Source of the DNA: Diphasiastrum complanatum
Lineage: Eukaryota; Streptophyta; Lycopodiopsida; Lycopodiales; Lycopodiaceae
Direction: 5' to 3'
NCBI GenBank assembly: GCA_029204225.1
Contig: CM055103.1
Coordinates: 844,223-908,222 of the forward strand
DNA: 64,000 nt
A model generated the notes under the pieces. That model searched no databases, was not told the origin of the DNA, and saw nothing but the letters and a program-made list of their open reading frames with translations. The position numbers and the translations under genes are program-made. Below are positions 20,301 through 31,397 of the stretch, piece after piece. How positions within the stretch are numbered: the first letter of the stretch is position 1; each line of letters opens with the position of its first letter.

Positions 20301-22379
20301 AGCTGCTTGCTTCACAAGGTACCGAATCACATGTACTGGAGGAACGATCTATGTATCAAAAAATAGATTCTATTTCCACAGTCCATTATTTATTTGATAC
20401 TTGTAGTATAAGTCATGAGCTATTATAAGATATGCACAAACACGTCTAAAGGGTTGGAACTTGAAAGAATAAAAATAATCTTTGAAACAATGAACTTAAA
20501 ACTTCAACAATTTATCAGAGAGCTTCAAGGCAGCTACAACAATAAGGATGCATATTGCAAATGCAACAAATGATCTATGTCTTGAAAATTGAGAGCTCCA
20601 ACTTCAAATAATCATTGATGGGGATCCAACCTCCATAATATGTTTCTAATCATGAAAAACATTGAGGAAGCCATGAAGTATTAAAAGTTTTGGATTTCAA
20701 ACTTTCCACTTTGCGATGAGCTCTATGAAAGATTTAGTTGAAAAAGTGTCTTTAGCCCTTCACACATGATCTTAGAGCAAATACTGAAACTTCACCTTGG
20801 CTTTCCAACTTCTACTCTCCATGGAGGCTCAATGTAAACTAGGGATATCCTTTATCATTGATATATTTGTAGTGTGTTGTGGGTAGATAGTGAGCAGCCC
20901 TCTACCTGTCAAAAGGGTTAGAACACCTGGATAGGTGATCTAACTATAAATAGTTGCTTATTTAGTTGCTTCTACACTGAATTAACTCTACCCCACTCTA
21001 ACTCTAGTTCGAACTAACATTAGCATAATAGATAGAGGTGAAAGGTGGTGAGAGAGAGAAGTGAGAGAGGTTAGCTCATGTGCTCAACACTACATACTAT
21101 TGGAAAAGCCATTAAAAACATAACGTAAGAACAATGGAAAAAGGGAAAATAATTAGCAAATCATGAAAGCATTAGAATATGAGGATGCTTGGATCTCTAA
21201 AATGGTAGAATTTCCTCCTCTCTATTAGCATGTAAAATGAGAGGTGCCTTTTTATCTTTGGGGAGGACCTTGCCCCTTTCTTTCTATTGGCTACTTCAAG
21301 AAGGTAGGATTGAAATCCTAACCCTTTAAAGAAAACACATTCTAATGTATGGTGCACAAAGAAGCACACCCCACCTACCACCATTTTGACTTTTGACGAA
21401 TTAAATTTTTTTAACAAACTTAGCAAATTTAAACTTTTCTTTTTATTTATGTGCATGGAATACCCACAATAGGGCCTCCGAGCTTGTGGAATGGGGACGA
21501 AATTTGTGTTTACCCGTAGCTACCGCAGATTGGTCACATAATCGATTGAGATCCCTGGGAGGTTGACGCTTGTTGTCTCCTCTGTTCTTCTTGGACTCTT
21601 TCTTGCATCTTGATTGGCATCGAGGCCTTGGTCTTGAGTGTCAGGTGACAAAATTTCCAGCAAGTTCACACGTGTGGGGAATGATCCTCAAGTGTGAATG
21701 ATCTTGTTAAGCTTTATGATTACCACACAAACTGATTCTAGATTGAATATCAAGATCTAGTACAGAATTTAATGGCTTAGTCACAATCTAGCATGCTAAA
21801 GTTAGAGAGAGAAAGAGAGAGTAGTATTCAAGCATATGATAGTGTAGGTCCAAAATGGCATGGAATAGATTTAAAGCTTGGTTCTTCATCAAAGATTATG
21901 AGAATGTCTACACATATTTATGGAGTTTGAGGTAGCTCGAGGTAGAACCACATCCATCCAACTTCCATCCACATCTAAAAGTGAAAACTAGAGTATTAGT
22001 GACATTTGTCACTTCTCATGCATGCATTTTTACATACTTTTACCAAGTGTCATTTTTCCAACTAGAATTGTACAAATCATCATGCATGTGTCCATTTCAC
22101 TTTGTGCATGCCTTGCATGTCACTATGGATCACTTACAACCATTGCATGTGACATGCCACGAGTTTCTACAAGAATATTAATGACATTTATAAGTCTATA
22201 ATCTATATGCAAGTTGTATACTACCAACCAGACTTGAGAAACCCATATAGCTTGAGTTTCTTCTAGAACAAATTTGGCATTTACATTATGAAACAACAAA
22301 CTTACATAGAAAAACTTTGTGACAAGCCTAAAGTCAAGATAGATGATTTTTTATTTTCAACAAGGACCCACGGCGTGTG
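20301..22379. other. Unassigned spacer, probably old LTR/leader material
   Basis: No family recognised in about 2 kb. A minus-strand open frame at 21456-21172 (94 codons) has no recognisable domain. TTCACACGTGTGGGG near 21665 resembles the palindrome found in LTRs here, so 21640-21930 may be an old LTR piece. Confidence 0.3.
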
Positions 22380-23582
22380 ATCCTTGATCATGGATGGAAC
22401 TTGCTTGTGCAGCTTCTAATGTGGGTGGTGTTGGAATTGCCACTGGGGCCAGTTGTGGATGTTGTGCTATATGATGTTGACAGGCCTTGAGAGTGGCCTT
22501 TGCTTGCACGAGTTCTTGGAGTGAGCGTTGTTGCGATAGTAATTGTCGAAACTAGTTTGGTGGCCATCCAAGATTTGGTGGATTGATGCACCTGCTGCGT
22601 TAGAAAGTCCATCTCGTGTTTGCTGAGAGGACGGTTGGTGGGGATGTGTTGGGCAAACCAAATAGTTGTTGTTTTAGAGTGTGGATCTGCACTCCCAGAC
22701 ATTGATTTTCAGTTTCAACCACCAATAACTGGGCCCCTGGAGAGGGGCTAGCTGTTGATGCACTTGTCGTTGAACTTCATGGACCTTCATAGAGGCATTG
22801 CTGATTTAGAGAGGTCCTTGATATATCTTTGAAGGCTTTCCTCGTTCTGTTTCAGCTTAAGGGCCCAGTCCTTTTCTGCCTGCTCATGCTGGATTGCCAC
22901 CTACAGGTCTTGTTGGAGCTATGTGAGCTTCGCTCGCAACCTAGTATTATTGGTTGCCAATTCCACTACGCGGTCATCCAAAGTTGATTTGGGTGCTACT
23001 AAATCTTGGAGTAAGGTTCCCAAGTTTTGGTAGGCCATGGTGACGTTTGTTGGCTCAGCCAGTGTGTTGGCCCGGCTAGTGTGGTGTTGCTTGTTGGTCC
23101 TTGTTGTAGTATGCCCCCGGGTAGTGCACTTTTGTCGTCGCCATCTTCTATCATAATCTCTTGTGCAGCTGCGTCGTCGGTGGGATCAGCACACTGAGGG
23201 GACACAATGTACTCCATTTGCATGAAATCATCATTATCCAATGGTTTTTTATGGACTGGTGAAATGAAAGCAGAAGAAGTTGTTGTAGGATGGGGTGATG
23301 TGGTACGTTGGCGAGTGGAAGAAGGGCTAGCAGAGGAGAAAGCTATGTCACGCATGCATTTGCTGGCCGGGCAATTAGTTGAAAGGGTAGGGGGTCTAAG
23401 GTTGGTGGAGGGAGCAATGGTGGAGAGGACTTCTGAATGGTGGAAATCCCAAACTTTCTATTCAAGGAGGGTAACGACAACAGTGGAGAGAAGGGGCCCG
23501 TAGTGAATTTCTAGCGTACGTTAGGATTTATGGCCCTCTTCAATTCGGAGATAATGAAGGCATGTCCGTCATAGGGCACAAT
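22380..23582 (-). pseudogene. 3' half of an unidentified gene-like repeat, split by element D
   Basis: Together with 30860-29628 on the same strand, this forms one unit with element D inserted between. Near the junction the minus strand reads HAFIISELKRAINPNV. Further on come a Ser/Thr/Pro-rich open stretch (23355-22999) and a Gln/Ala-rich stretch (22702-22388, with LQELVQAKATLKACQHH). A second, shorter copy exists at 41160-41526 on the plus strand, sharing STxAPSTxLRPP-like sequence. Several stops interrupt it. Not recognised; it could be an old non-LTR or DNA-transposon ORF or a duplicated host gene. Confidence 0.4.
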
Positions 23583-23587
23583 CCTGT

Positions 23588-24242
23588 TGTGAAAAATACA
23601 GATCCTAAGTGGATCTAAACTCCAAGATCATTGGCTTGAATGCTTGCACTCCAAACTACATAAGCTAGGAATTGGCAACACATTCTATGCTACCTAGAAT
23701 GCAAAGAACTTGATCAAAAAGCATTTATCACAAATGGAAACTTCCATAAACATCAAGTGCGGCCCAAAATAGCATTATACAGTCCATAATACATCAGCCT
23801 ACCACTTTTGGAAAGCACCTAAGATCATACACAATAGCTTGAAGACAATACACACAACAATGCTCTCAATGGAGGAAGAAACAATGACAATGATCTATTG
23901 ATCTCAATGAAGCATACAAAAGGTTTCTCCAACCTGTTCTCCACGACTTCCCTACTATTTATGGATGAGGAAGATGACTCTCTCTCCTCTCTCTAGAAGG
24001 TACTTGACCCTAGATATTCCCTATATAGGAAAAATAGCTAAAAATGGCTTATATGACCAAAATACATCAAAATGGTCTCATTTTGAAGGGTATGAAGTTT
24101 GAAAATTCATCATACTGAAAAAATACAGTAAATAAAAACATTGTGGCCTGGTTCACACGTGCAAAACTCCAGAACCAAAACTATTTACAATTTTAGCCAA
24201 TTTAGGCCTCAAACTAGCTAGGAAATGTTGACAATTTTCACA
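23588..24242 (-). repeat. 3' LTR of element D
   Basis: 655 bp. TGTGAAAATTG...TTTTTCACA on the minus strand. It carries GTTCACACGTGCAAAA near 24150, a one-sided form of the shared palindrome. Confidence 0.95.
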
Positions 24243-27200
24243 CTCCCTCTTCAACATTGGATGCTAGTTTCAACATAGTCTTTGAGCACATTCCAAGATT
24301 AGATCTATGCATTAAATATAGGTCCTTTCCCAATGGTTTGGTGAAGATATCACCCACACACTCCTTTGAAGAGACATGTTGAAGCTCCACCTCTTTGGCA
24401 ATGACTTGATCTCTCACAAAATGGTGAGCAATCTCAATGTGCTTGCTCCTTGCATGAAAAACAGGATTGCTTGCCAAGCTTTGGGCTGAAAGGTTATCAC
24501 AAAGTATGATTGGAGTCTTCTCTGGTTCCAGCAAGTGAAGATCCAATAACATCCTCTTGATCCAAAGAATCTCCTTGGTGCATGTTGTTAATGCCTTGTA
24601 CTCGGCTTCGGTGGAAGATAGAGAGATAGTTGGTTGCTTCTTTGATAGCCATGAGACCACTCCATCTCCAAGATAGATTGCAAAGGCACTTGTTGACTTC
24701 CTATCCATTTGATCACCTGCAAAATCTGAATCTGAAAATCCACAAAGGTTAGGTGTAGTACCTCCATACAAGATGCCAAAATCTCTAGATCCCGAGATGT
24801 ATCTAAGTACTCTCTTTCCTAGCTTCCAATGAGCCTCACTAGGATCTTGCATAAATTGACTTAGTTTACCAACCACAAAGCTTAGATCAGGTCTTGTGAT
24901 GGTTAACCATATAAGAGATCCTATTAGCTTTCTATAGAGAGTAATGTCCTTGAAGGATCTTTCATTACTTCTTGTAGTTAGCTTTACATTTGATTCCATA
25001 GGAGTAGAAACAACTTTAAAATCTTCCATATGAAACCTTTTTAGAATAGAGTTAACATACTTTTCTTGACATATGAATGTAGATTTAGAAGTTCTAATAA
25101 TCTCTATTCCTAAGATATAATGAAGTTTACCAAGATCTTGAATTTCAAACTCTCTTTTGAGTGCCATCTTGATTTCATCTATATCTAGATTGTTACCACC
25201 ACTTAAGATAATGTCATCAACATAGATCAAAAGTAAAGTGATATCATTTTCATTCAATCTAAAGTAGAGAGAATGATCATACTCACTCATAACAAAGTTT
25301 TGAGAAAGTAAGAAGGAATTGAGCTTAGCATACCAACTCCTTGGTGCTTGCTTTAGCCCATACAAACTCTTTTGGAGATAGCACACATGATTAGGCTCAT
25401 CATGTGAAACATAGCCCTCGGGTTGCTCCATGTAAATATCTTCTTCAAGATCACCATTCAAGAAGGCATTAGTAACATCCATTTGCCACATATCCCAATC
25501 ATAAAGAGTTGCAAGAGAGATTAGGATTCGAATAGTTACCATCTTTGCCACGGGTGCAAAGGTCTCATCATAGTCAATACCATATTCTTGAGCATACCCC
25601 TTTGCCACCAACCTTGCCTTGTACTTGTTGATTGATCCATCTTGATTTGTCTTGATCTTGAAGATCCACTTACAACCAATTGCCTTCTTGTCCTTTGGAA
25701 GCTTTACCAACCTCCATGTGTTTCTTTTGATGAGTGCTTGATGCTCATGATCCATGGCTTGGATCCATTCCTTCTTTTGAATTGCTTCACCTACACAAGT
25801 TGGTTCATCAAAAGAGGTAAGAAAAGCAAAGTTAGAGTTGTCCACCACTTGCTTTCCTTTTTCATCATAGGTTAGCCTTGATGGCTTAGCCCTTTGCCTT
25901 TGAGTCTTCCTTGAAGTTTGCTTTGGAGTGGCATCTCCATCTTCATCCAAGACATCTTGCACATCATGATGATTAGTAGGCACATCAACATCAACATCAA
26001 CAACATTGGAAACATTCTCTTCATGAAAGATGACATCCCTACTTATGACAACTTTCTTTGTAGAAGGAATGTACACTTTGTAAGCCTTGCTTACTTCACT
26101 ATAGCCAACAAACACACCCTTCTTTGATGAAGGATCTTCTTTAGTTCTATCATCAAGTGTGATATTGACAAAACATGTACATCCAAAGATCCTACAATGC
26201 TTGACACTCGGCCTTCTACCATAAAGAACCTCATGAGGAGTTTTACCATCCAAGGAAGCACTTGTCCATCTATTACATAGATAGTTAGCACATGCTAAAG
26301 CTTCCCCCCAAAAAGACTTAGCAAGATTAGCATGTAGTCTCATTGCCTTGGCACATTCACAAAGGGTTCTATTCTTCCTCTCGGCCACAAGACTTTTAGG
26401 GAGACCAAGAACAAGCTCTTTCTTTGCCATTACCTCCAAAGATTTGAAGTTGGGATGGCCCAACCTCTTGTGCCAAACTTCTTGGTTTGTCAATTTCTCC
26501 CTAGCCATACATCCTTCATGATTAGAGATCACACATGCATCAAGCTTGAAAAGTTTACCATGCCTCCTACCTTGAGCAATCAAGGATCCACATTTACTTA
26601 TCAAACATGCATCTCCAATGAACTCCACATCAAGTCCTTTGTCAATCATTTGACTTACACTAAGCAAATTCTTAGTGATTGAAGGAATGTACAAAACATT
26701 TTCAAGATTTGCTTTCCTATTTGTTGAAAGGGAAATAGGAATAGTGCCTATGCCTTTGATGTCACATTGACCATCATTTGCAGTGTAGATGATGTTACCT
26801 TCTCCCTCATAAGACAATAAGGATGTAAAGTATTCCTTATGTCTTGTCATGTGAGATGAGGCTCCACTATCAATCCACCAAGGATCATTATCATCTATGT
26901 TGGCTAACAAACTTGAAGTCATAACAAGTGATTCACATGTGTTATGTTCTTCCTCATCTATTGTAAGATTTCCTTGCCTCTCTCCTTGCTCTCTTTTCTT
27001 CTTATAACATTCATTTGCAAAATGACCTTTTATCCCACAATAAAAGCACTTGAACTTTGACTTATTGTTCTTAGTAGAAGAGGAAGAGGAAGAGTGATCA
27101 TCATGATCAAAGTTACCACCTTTGGACCATTTCCCTTTGCCTTTACCTTTGCCCTTGAATTTGCCTTTTGTGAAGAAAGCCTCTTCACCTCCACCTTGCA

Positions 27201-27795
27201 AGGATGCACCATCAAGCTTTGATTGCAACCTATGTTCTTCAGCCAATAAGATTTCTTGCAAGTCAACCACACTTGGCAAGACTCTTTGAATGGCAAAACT
27301 TTGCACAAGGTTAGCATGTTCATTTAGCAAACCATTCAACATAACTTGGACTATTTCACCATCTTTTATGTTCTCATCAATGCATGCTAAATCATCACTT
27401 AGGGACTTAACTCTCAAGATAAATGCATGAGCACTTTCACCCTCTCTTTGCCTACTAGAAAATATTTGTCTCCTTAGGGTCAATACCCTAGATGTGGACT
27501 TTGATTCAAAGAGCTTCTTTAAGGCATTCCATGCCTCACTTGCACTTTGACACTTTCCAACTTCCTTGAGAAGTTCATTTGTAACATTCATTTTAATGAT
27601 ATGAAGAGCCCTTTTGGCCTTCTTATCAAACCTTTGTTGCTCTTGAAGTGTGAGAGGTCTCTCTTCAATTTCTGCAACTATGTCCATGAGTTCATTCAAC
27701 TCAAGTAAGGACTCCATCCTCACTTTCCAAGTAGAGTAGTTTGATGAACTCAACCTTTCACTAGACTCTAGCATGATCCCACCATTGGAAGCCAT
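24238..27795 (-). CDS. Copia gag-protease-RT-RNase H polyprotein with integrase core deleted
   Basis: 1185 codons, uninterrupted. Gag 1-240; Lys/Gly-rich stretch; zinc knuckle C250-C253-H258-C263; protease WWIDSGASSHM with D309; GAG-pre-integrase with H442 and H447. After GLPKS (about 468) it jumps directly to VAERKNRTL, which carries the final catalytic Glu of integrase (E472). Compared with element A, about 133 residues are missing, including CxxC and both catalytic Asp residues. The integrase C-terminus (GYxxxxKAYKVYIP) remains. RT spans about 690-900 with YVDD at 858-861, and RNase H about 1018-1150 with SDSDFAGD, STEAEYKAL and LCDN. The last residues VEEGV are encoded by the polypurine tract, and the stop TGA lies in the LTR's TGTGA. 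It would give working gag, protease, RT and RNase H but no integrase. Confidence 0.92.
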   Translation of the reverse strand: MASNGGIMLESSERLSSSNYSTWKVRMESLLELNELMDIVAEIEERPLTLQEQQRFDKKAKRALHIIKMNVTNELLKEVGKCQSASEAWNALKKLFESKSTSRVLTLRRQIFSSRQREGESAHAFILRVKSLSDDLACIDENIKDGEIVQVMLNGLLNEHANLVQSFAIQRVLPSVVDLQEILLAEEHRLQSKLDGASLQGGGEEAFFTKGKFKGKGKGKGKWSKGGNFDHDDHSSSSSSTKNNKSKFKCFYCGIKGHFANECYKKKREQGERQGNLTIDEEEHNTCESLVMTSSLLANIDDNDPWWIDSGASSHMTRHKEYFTSLLSYEGEGNIIYTANDGQCDIKGIGTIPISLSTNRKANLENVLYIPSITKNLLSVSQMIDKGLDVEFIGDACLISKCGSLIAQGRRHGKLFKLDACVISNHEGCMAREKLTNQEVWHKRLGHPNFKSLEVMAKKELVLGLPKSLVAERKNRTLCECAKAMRLHANLAKSFWGEALACANYLCNRWTSASLDGKTPHEVLYGRRPSVKHCRIFGCTCFVNITLDDRTKEDPSSKKGVFVGYSEVSKAYKVYIPSTKKVVISRDVIFHEENVSNVVDVDVDVPTNHHDVQDVLDEDGDATPKQTSRKTQRQRAKPSRLTYDEKGKQVVDNSNFAFLTSFDEPTCVGEAIQKKEWIQAMDHEHQALIKRNTWRLVKLPKDKKAIGCKWIFKIKTNQDGSINKYKARLVAKGYAQEYGIDYDETFAPVAKMVTIRILISLATLYDWDMWQMDVTNAFLNGDLEEDIYMEQPEGYVSHDEPNHVCYLQKSLYGLKQAPRSWYAKLNSFLLSQNFVMSEYDHSLYFRLNENDITLLLIYVDDIILSGGNNLDIDEIKMALKREFEIQDLGKLHYILGIEIIRTSKSTFICQEKYVNSILKRFHMEDFKVVSTPMESNVKLTTRSNERSFKDITLYRKLIGSLIWLTITRPDLSFVVGKLSQFMQDPSEAHWKLGKRVLRYISGSRDFGILYGGTTPNLCGFSDSDFAGDQMDRKSTSAFAIYLGDGVVSWLSKKQPTISLSSTEAEYKALTTCTKEILWIKRMLLDLHLLEPEKTPIILCDNLSAQSLASNPVFHARSKHIEIAHHFVRDQVIAKEVELQHVSSKECVGDIFTKPLGKDLYLMHRSNLGMCSKTMLKLASNVEEGV

Positions 27796-28476
27796 GATTC
27801 TAATGTTTCTTCAACTTTTAGGTTCTGTCCTAAAGCACTTAGCACTCACTTTTCTCTCAACAAATGATAGATAAAGAGATCTATGAAGATTTAGGACCCT
27901 AAAACACTTCTATCTTGAACCTAGATGGTTTCCAAGCATAGAAAGGAAGATTGAAACACATGCAACACTTTGCACACACTAAGAATGGATTACAAAATCA
28001 AACCAACCTGAACACACTCTTGCTTAAGCTCTCAAACTTTCCAGCAAGTGACCAAATCAAGTTATGGTGTGAAGAGTTACTTGCATTCTTAGAAAATACC
28101 CAAAACTAGGATGCCAAGATTACCTAGTAATGAACAAACTTGATCAACATATGATCAACACACTAAGATATTGATTCAACCTGTAAAACCACATGTAAAC
28201 CACACTTCTAAAAGTTTATAAACTCCAGCAAGTGATAAATACAAGATTTAGAGGTGAATGAATGAGCACACTTAGTGAATCACAAGACTAGCTTCACTAT
28301 CTTATCAAATCTTGGTGTTTAGATGTAGATCTAAGATCACTTCACATGAGAATGTTCCTCAACCTGTTAAGAACCTGAAAACACACTTGCATAATGGTTA
28401 ACACCTTCCAGCAAATGCTCCAATCAAATTACATAAGGAGAGTTACTTACATGCTCAACAAAGTACACCAAAATTT

Positions 28477-28803
28477 ATGCCAAAATTGATGACAATCTTT
28501 ACAATATGCTCTTCACAATGGAGCTTACAATATGTTCACCCAAAAAAGGGGATCTTTCATCCAAATGGGAGCTTTGCTCAGCCTTTAGGAGAATTACAAC
28601 TCACTCAAAAGAGCATTTGTCATCCACTTAAGGAGAAGTTTCATCCACTTAAGGAGAGTGTTCATCCAAGAATGGAGATTGTCAACAATAGGATTGAAAA
28701 GAACATTGTTAGTATTGAATATGCACAAGCCTCACAATCACAAATGATTAGGTGTTATGATCTGATCCAAAATAGTTTCTTTTCAGCCTCTGATCTTCAA
28801 TAG
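28477..28803 (+). CDS. Antisense 108-codon ORF in the leader of D
   Basis: Encodes the same 108 residues as the antisense ORF at 11960-11634 in B. Its stop lies next to the acceptor of the candidate leader intron. No family is recognised; functional status unknown. Confidence 0.3.
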   Translation: MPKLMTIFTICSSQWSLQYVHPKKGIFHPNGSFAQPLGELQLTQKSICHPLKEKFHPLKESVHPRMEIVNNRIEKNIVSIEYAQASQSQMIRCYDLIQNSFFSASDLQ

Positions 28804-28805
28804 AC

Positions 28806-28936
28806 CTGAAATATGCTTTTGATCCACAAGTTCAACTCACAAAACAAAGGTTAGTAAGATTTGATCAACAAAGCAATGCAAAATCATGCTAGAACTTGAT
28901 CAAACATCCAAATATCACCAAAAATGGAATACTTAC
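28806..28936 (-). other. Candidate intron in the leader of D
   Basis: 131 nt on the minus strand with GTAAGT donor, TACTAAC, and TTTCAG acceptor, exactly as in B and E. Confidence 0.5.
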
Positions 28937-28952
28937 TGTAAATAGAAGCCAA

Positions 28953-28967
28953 CCAGCTCTGATACCA
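28953..28967 (-). promoter_or_regulatory. Primer-binding site of element D
   Basis: Complement TGGTATCAGAGCTGG abutting the LTR at 28968. Confidence 0.9.
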
Positions 28968-29622
28968 TGTGAAAAATACAGATCCTAAGTGGATCTAAAC
29001 TCCAAGATCATTGGCTTGAATGCTTGCACTCCAAACTACATAAGCTAGGAATTGGCAACACATTCTATGCTACCTAGAATGCAAAGAACTTGATCAAAAA
29101 GCATTTATCACAAATGGAAACTTCCATAAACATCAAGTGCGGCCCAAAATAGCATTATACAGTCCATAATACATCAGCCTACCACTTTTGGAAAGCACCT
29201 AAGATCATACACAATAGCTTGAAGACAATACACACAACAATGCTCTCAATGGAGGAAGAAACAATGACAATGATCTATTGATCTCAATGAAGCATACAAA
29301 AGGTTTCTCCAACCTGTTCTCCATGACTTCCCTACTATTTATGGATGAGGAAGATGACTCTCTCTCCTCTCTCTAGAAGGTACTTGACCCTAGATATTCC
29401 CTATATAGGAAAAATAGCTAAAAATGGCTTATATGACCAAAATACATCAAAATGGTCTCATTTTGAAGGGTATGAAGTTTGACACTTCATCATACTGAAA
29501 AAATACAGTAAATAAAAACATTGTGGCCTGGTTCACACGTGCAAAACTCCAGAACCAAAACTATTTACAATTTTAGCCAATTTAGGCCTCAAACTAGCTA
29601 GGAAATGTTGACAATTTTCACA
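28968..29622 (-). repeat. 5' LTR of element D
   Basis: 655 bp. The first 247 plus-strand bases (R-U5) are nearly identical to B and E LTRs. The rest (U3) is related but clearly diverged. Confidence 0.95.
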
Positions 29623-29627
29623 CCTGT

Positions 29628-30860
29628 CACCAAGGAATTTCTTGCGGGACTCCACAAGTGGACTGAGAAGGAGGGATTGAATGCGGTCCTTCCGCAAAAT
29701 CCAACAGCTAGGAAATTGTTCATGAGATGAGCGACAACTTGGATAGTGGGATCGTTGATGGTGGCTATTAGATACCCATCACTCATTCTTCGTTCATATA
29801 TTCTTCTTAGAGACCTCCTCGCTCTAAGGTGAAAGATGCTCTTGGGTAGCCCTAGCAAATATCTTGGGGATTCGTAAAAATCAGCCAACATCATCCCACC
29901 CCTAATGTGTTGCAGGACCCACTGCAACCCATATTGAATTTCATTGCTCTACTTCCACATTGGCATCTTCGATTGTCATTTGGAAAAGTGTAGATCCTCA
30001 TTTGCTTGCATTGAAACCAAGTGCTTATTGTTGCCGGTCTTCACCACAAAAACTATTTTCGCAAATTCCCGCAATTTAACCAAAAATGTCCTACTTCTAC
30101 AAGTGGTTGATATCTTCAAAATTGGAGAGCTCCCAGCAGCTTCACAACCATGCATGCTTGGGTGCCTCCCTCATGTCTCTTTTTCTTCTTTTTTGTCACT
30201 TATATCTTCCATGGATGGTTTCATTTCTGGTTTCTTGGCAGGTACTAATATACTGAGAGGTCTTGCCTGATATTCATCAATTGTCATGGCGCTCTTTGTA
30301 TCCTCCATTCTGCTTCTAGGTGTTTCCACAATTATTCTCTCAGTCAAAGTCCTAGTCTTATCAACATTTTTTCTTTGAAGAGAAGAATAGAATCTTTGAT
30401 TGGTAGGTTGCACAAACCTTGGGTTATTAGTCTCCAAGGAAATGGACTTATAGTCAAATTGGTGCTAGAAACAGATTTGGACAGATGGGTTGATGACGGT
30501 AGGAAAACATGATAAAGGGCTTGGTGAGAGGGTGAAGGAACTGACAATACTACCATTGCAACCTTAGATCCTTGTAGTGTTGAGATTTGACCATTACTTA
30601 CTTGGTGAGGTACTTACTTTGTCCTGCAGACTCACTGTCATCTTCATCTTTTTTTTTCCCTATAGCTCCTTCTTTCTTTGGTCCTTTATTTTTGGATCTC
30701 TTTGGGCTTCACAGGAGTGCATTCAACTATCATTGCTCTAGAGAGTTTCTTTTGATCAAGATTGATCTGACTCATCTGTTGCTTAAGTTTCTTCCTTTCC
30801 TCCTCAGCTGCTTGGATCTTTCTCTTTATTTCTTCTTATTATTTCGCCTGCTTTCTTTAT
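29628..30860 (-). pseudogene. 5' half of the unidentified gene-like repeat split by D
   Basis: Minus strand. A Lys/Glu/Gln-rich coiled-coil-like stretch near 30830-30690 (with AAEEERKKLKQQM) is followed by a frame with KPSMEDISDKKEEKET (about 30200). Then comes 29927-29628 with SDGYLIATINDPTIQ and VAHLMNNFLAVGFCG. The last part recurs on the plus strand at 41165-41340 (DGYLIAAINDLIIQ, HLMNNFL). Stops between blocks indicate decay or introns. Identity unknown. Confidence 0.4.
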
Positions 30861-30895
30861 AGACATAGAAACCCAAAGAGATCACTTCCATAAGC

Positions 30896-31030
<135 letters not shown>

Positions 31031-31144
31031 GCTCTCTTCCCACATTTGTAGAATATATATAACAGGTCCTTGACCTATTTGGGTGAGCATTCTGAAGCTT
31101 ATCAACATTTGGATTCAGATCTAGATCTATTCCAAACAATAGAC

Positions 31145-31260
31145 TAGATTTAATGCACCTAAATCAACCAATAGGAGTAGGTCTATATGCGACCTTATCA
31201 ACTCACCTACCCTATCAAAAATAGTAAATCAACTATTTTTAGACTTTATTAACAATATAA
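31145..31260 (-). repeat. SINE-body-like repeat
   Basis: The complement shares TTTATATTGTTAATAA, AATAGTTGATTTACTATTTTT and TTGATAAGGT-like blocks with 36277-36363, the segment downstream of a tRNA-like sequence. No tRNA-like head is seen at this copy. Confidence 0.5.
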
Positions 31261-31397
31261 AATTTATCTCTAAGTCTAAACCGACATATTGGCCAAAATT
31301 CCTAATTGAACTAGACATGATAAATCTCAAACTAGTTGACAATTTCTCACATTAAGTATTTAACAAATACAAAGCTCAGTGTGAAATGTCACATAGT

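Larger units (their letters stand above)
27796..28952 (-). other. 5' leader of element D
   Basis: About 1.16 kb, nearly identical to B's leader from the primer-binding site to about 27925, then diverging just before gag. It contains the same candidate intron (28806-28936) and the same ~184-bp modules. Confidence 0.7.
23588..29622 (-). mobile_element. Copia LTR retrotransposon D (young, integrase-core deleted)
   Basis: 6,035 bp. 655-bp LTRs (23588-24242, 28968-29622) differ at about three positions by eye. Perfect target duplication CCTGT (23583-23587 and 29623-29627). Primer-binding site at 28953-28967, purine tract complement at 24243-24252. One 1185-codon ORF carries gag, protease, reverse transcriptase and RNase H, but the integrase catalytic core is missing in frame. 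Leader and R-U5 are nearly identical to those of B and E, so D is their closest enzyme-coding relative here. It must have integrated with integrase from another element, unless the deletion came later. Confidence 0.95.

Noticed and set aside
22388-23503. Overlapping frames on both strands taken as separate genes
   Set aside because: They are blocks of one gene-like unit on the minus strand that continues beyond element D; the plus-strand frame 23207-23503 is a shadow.
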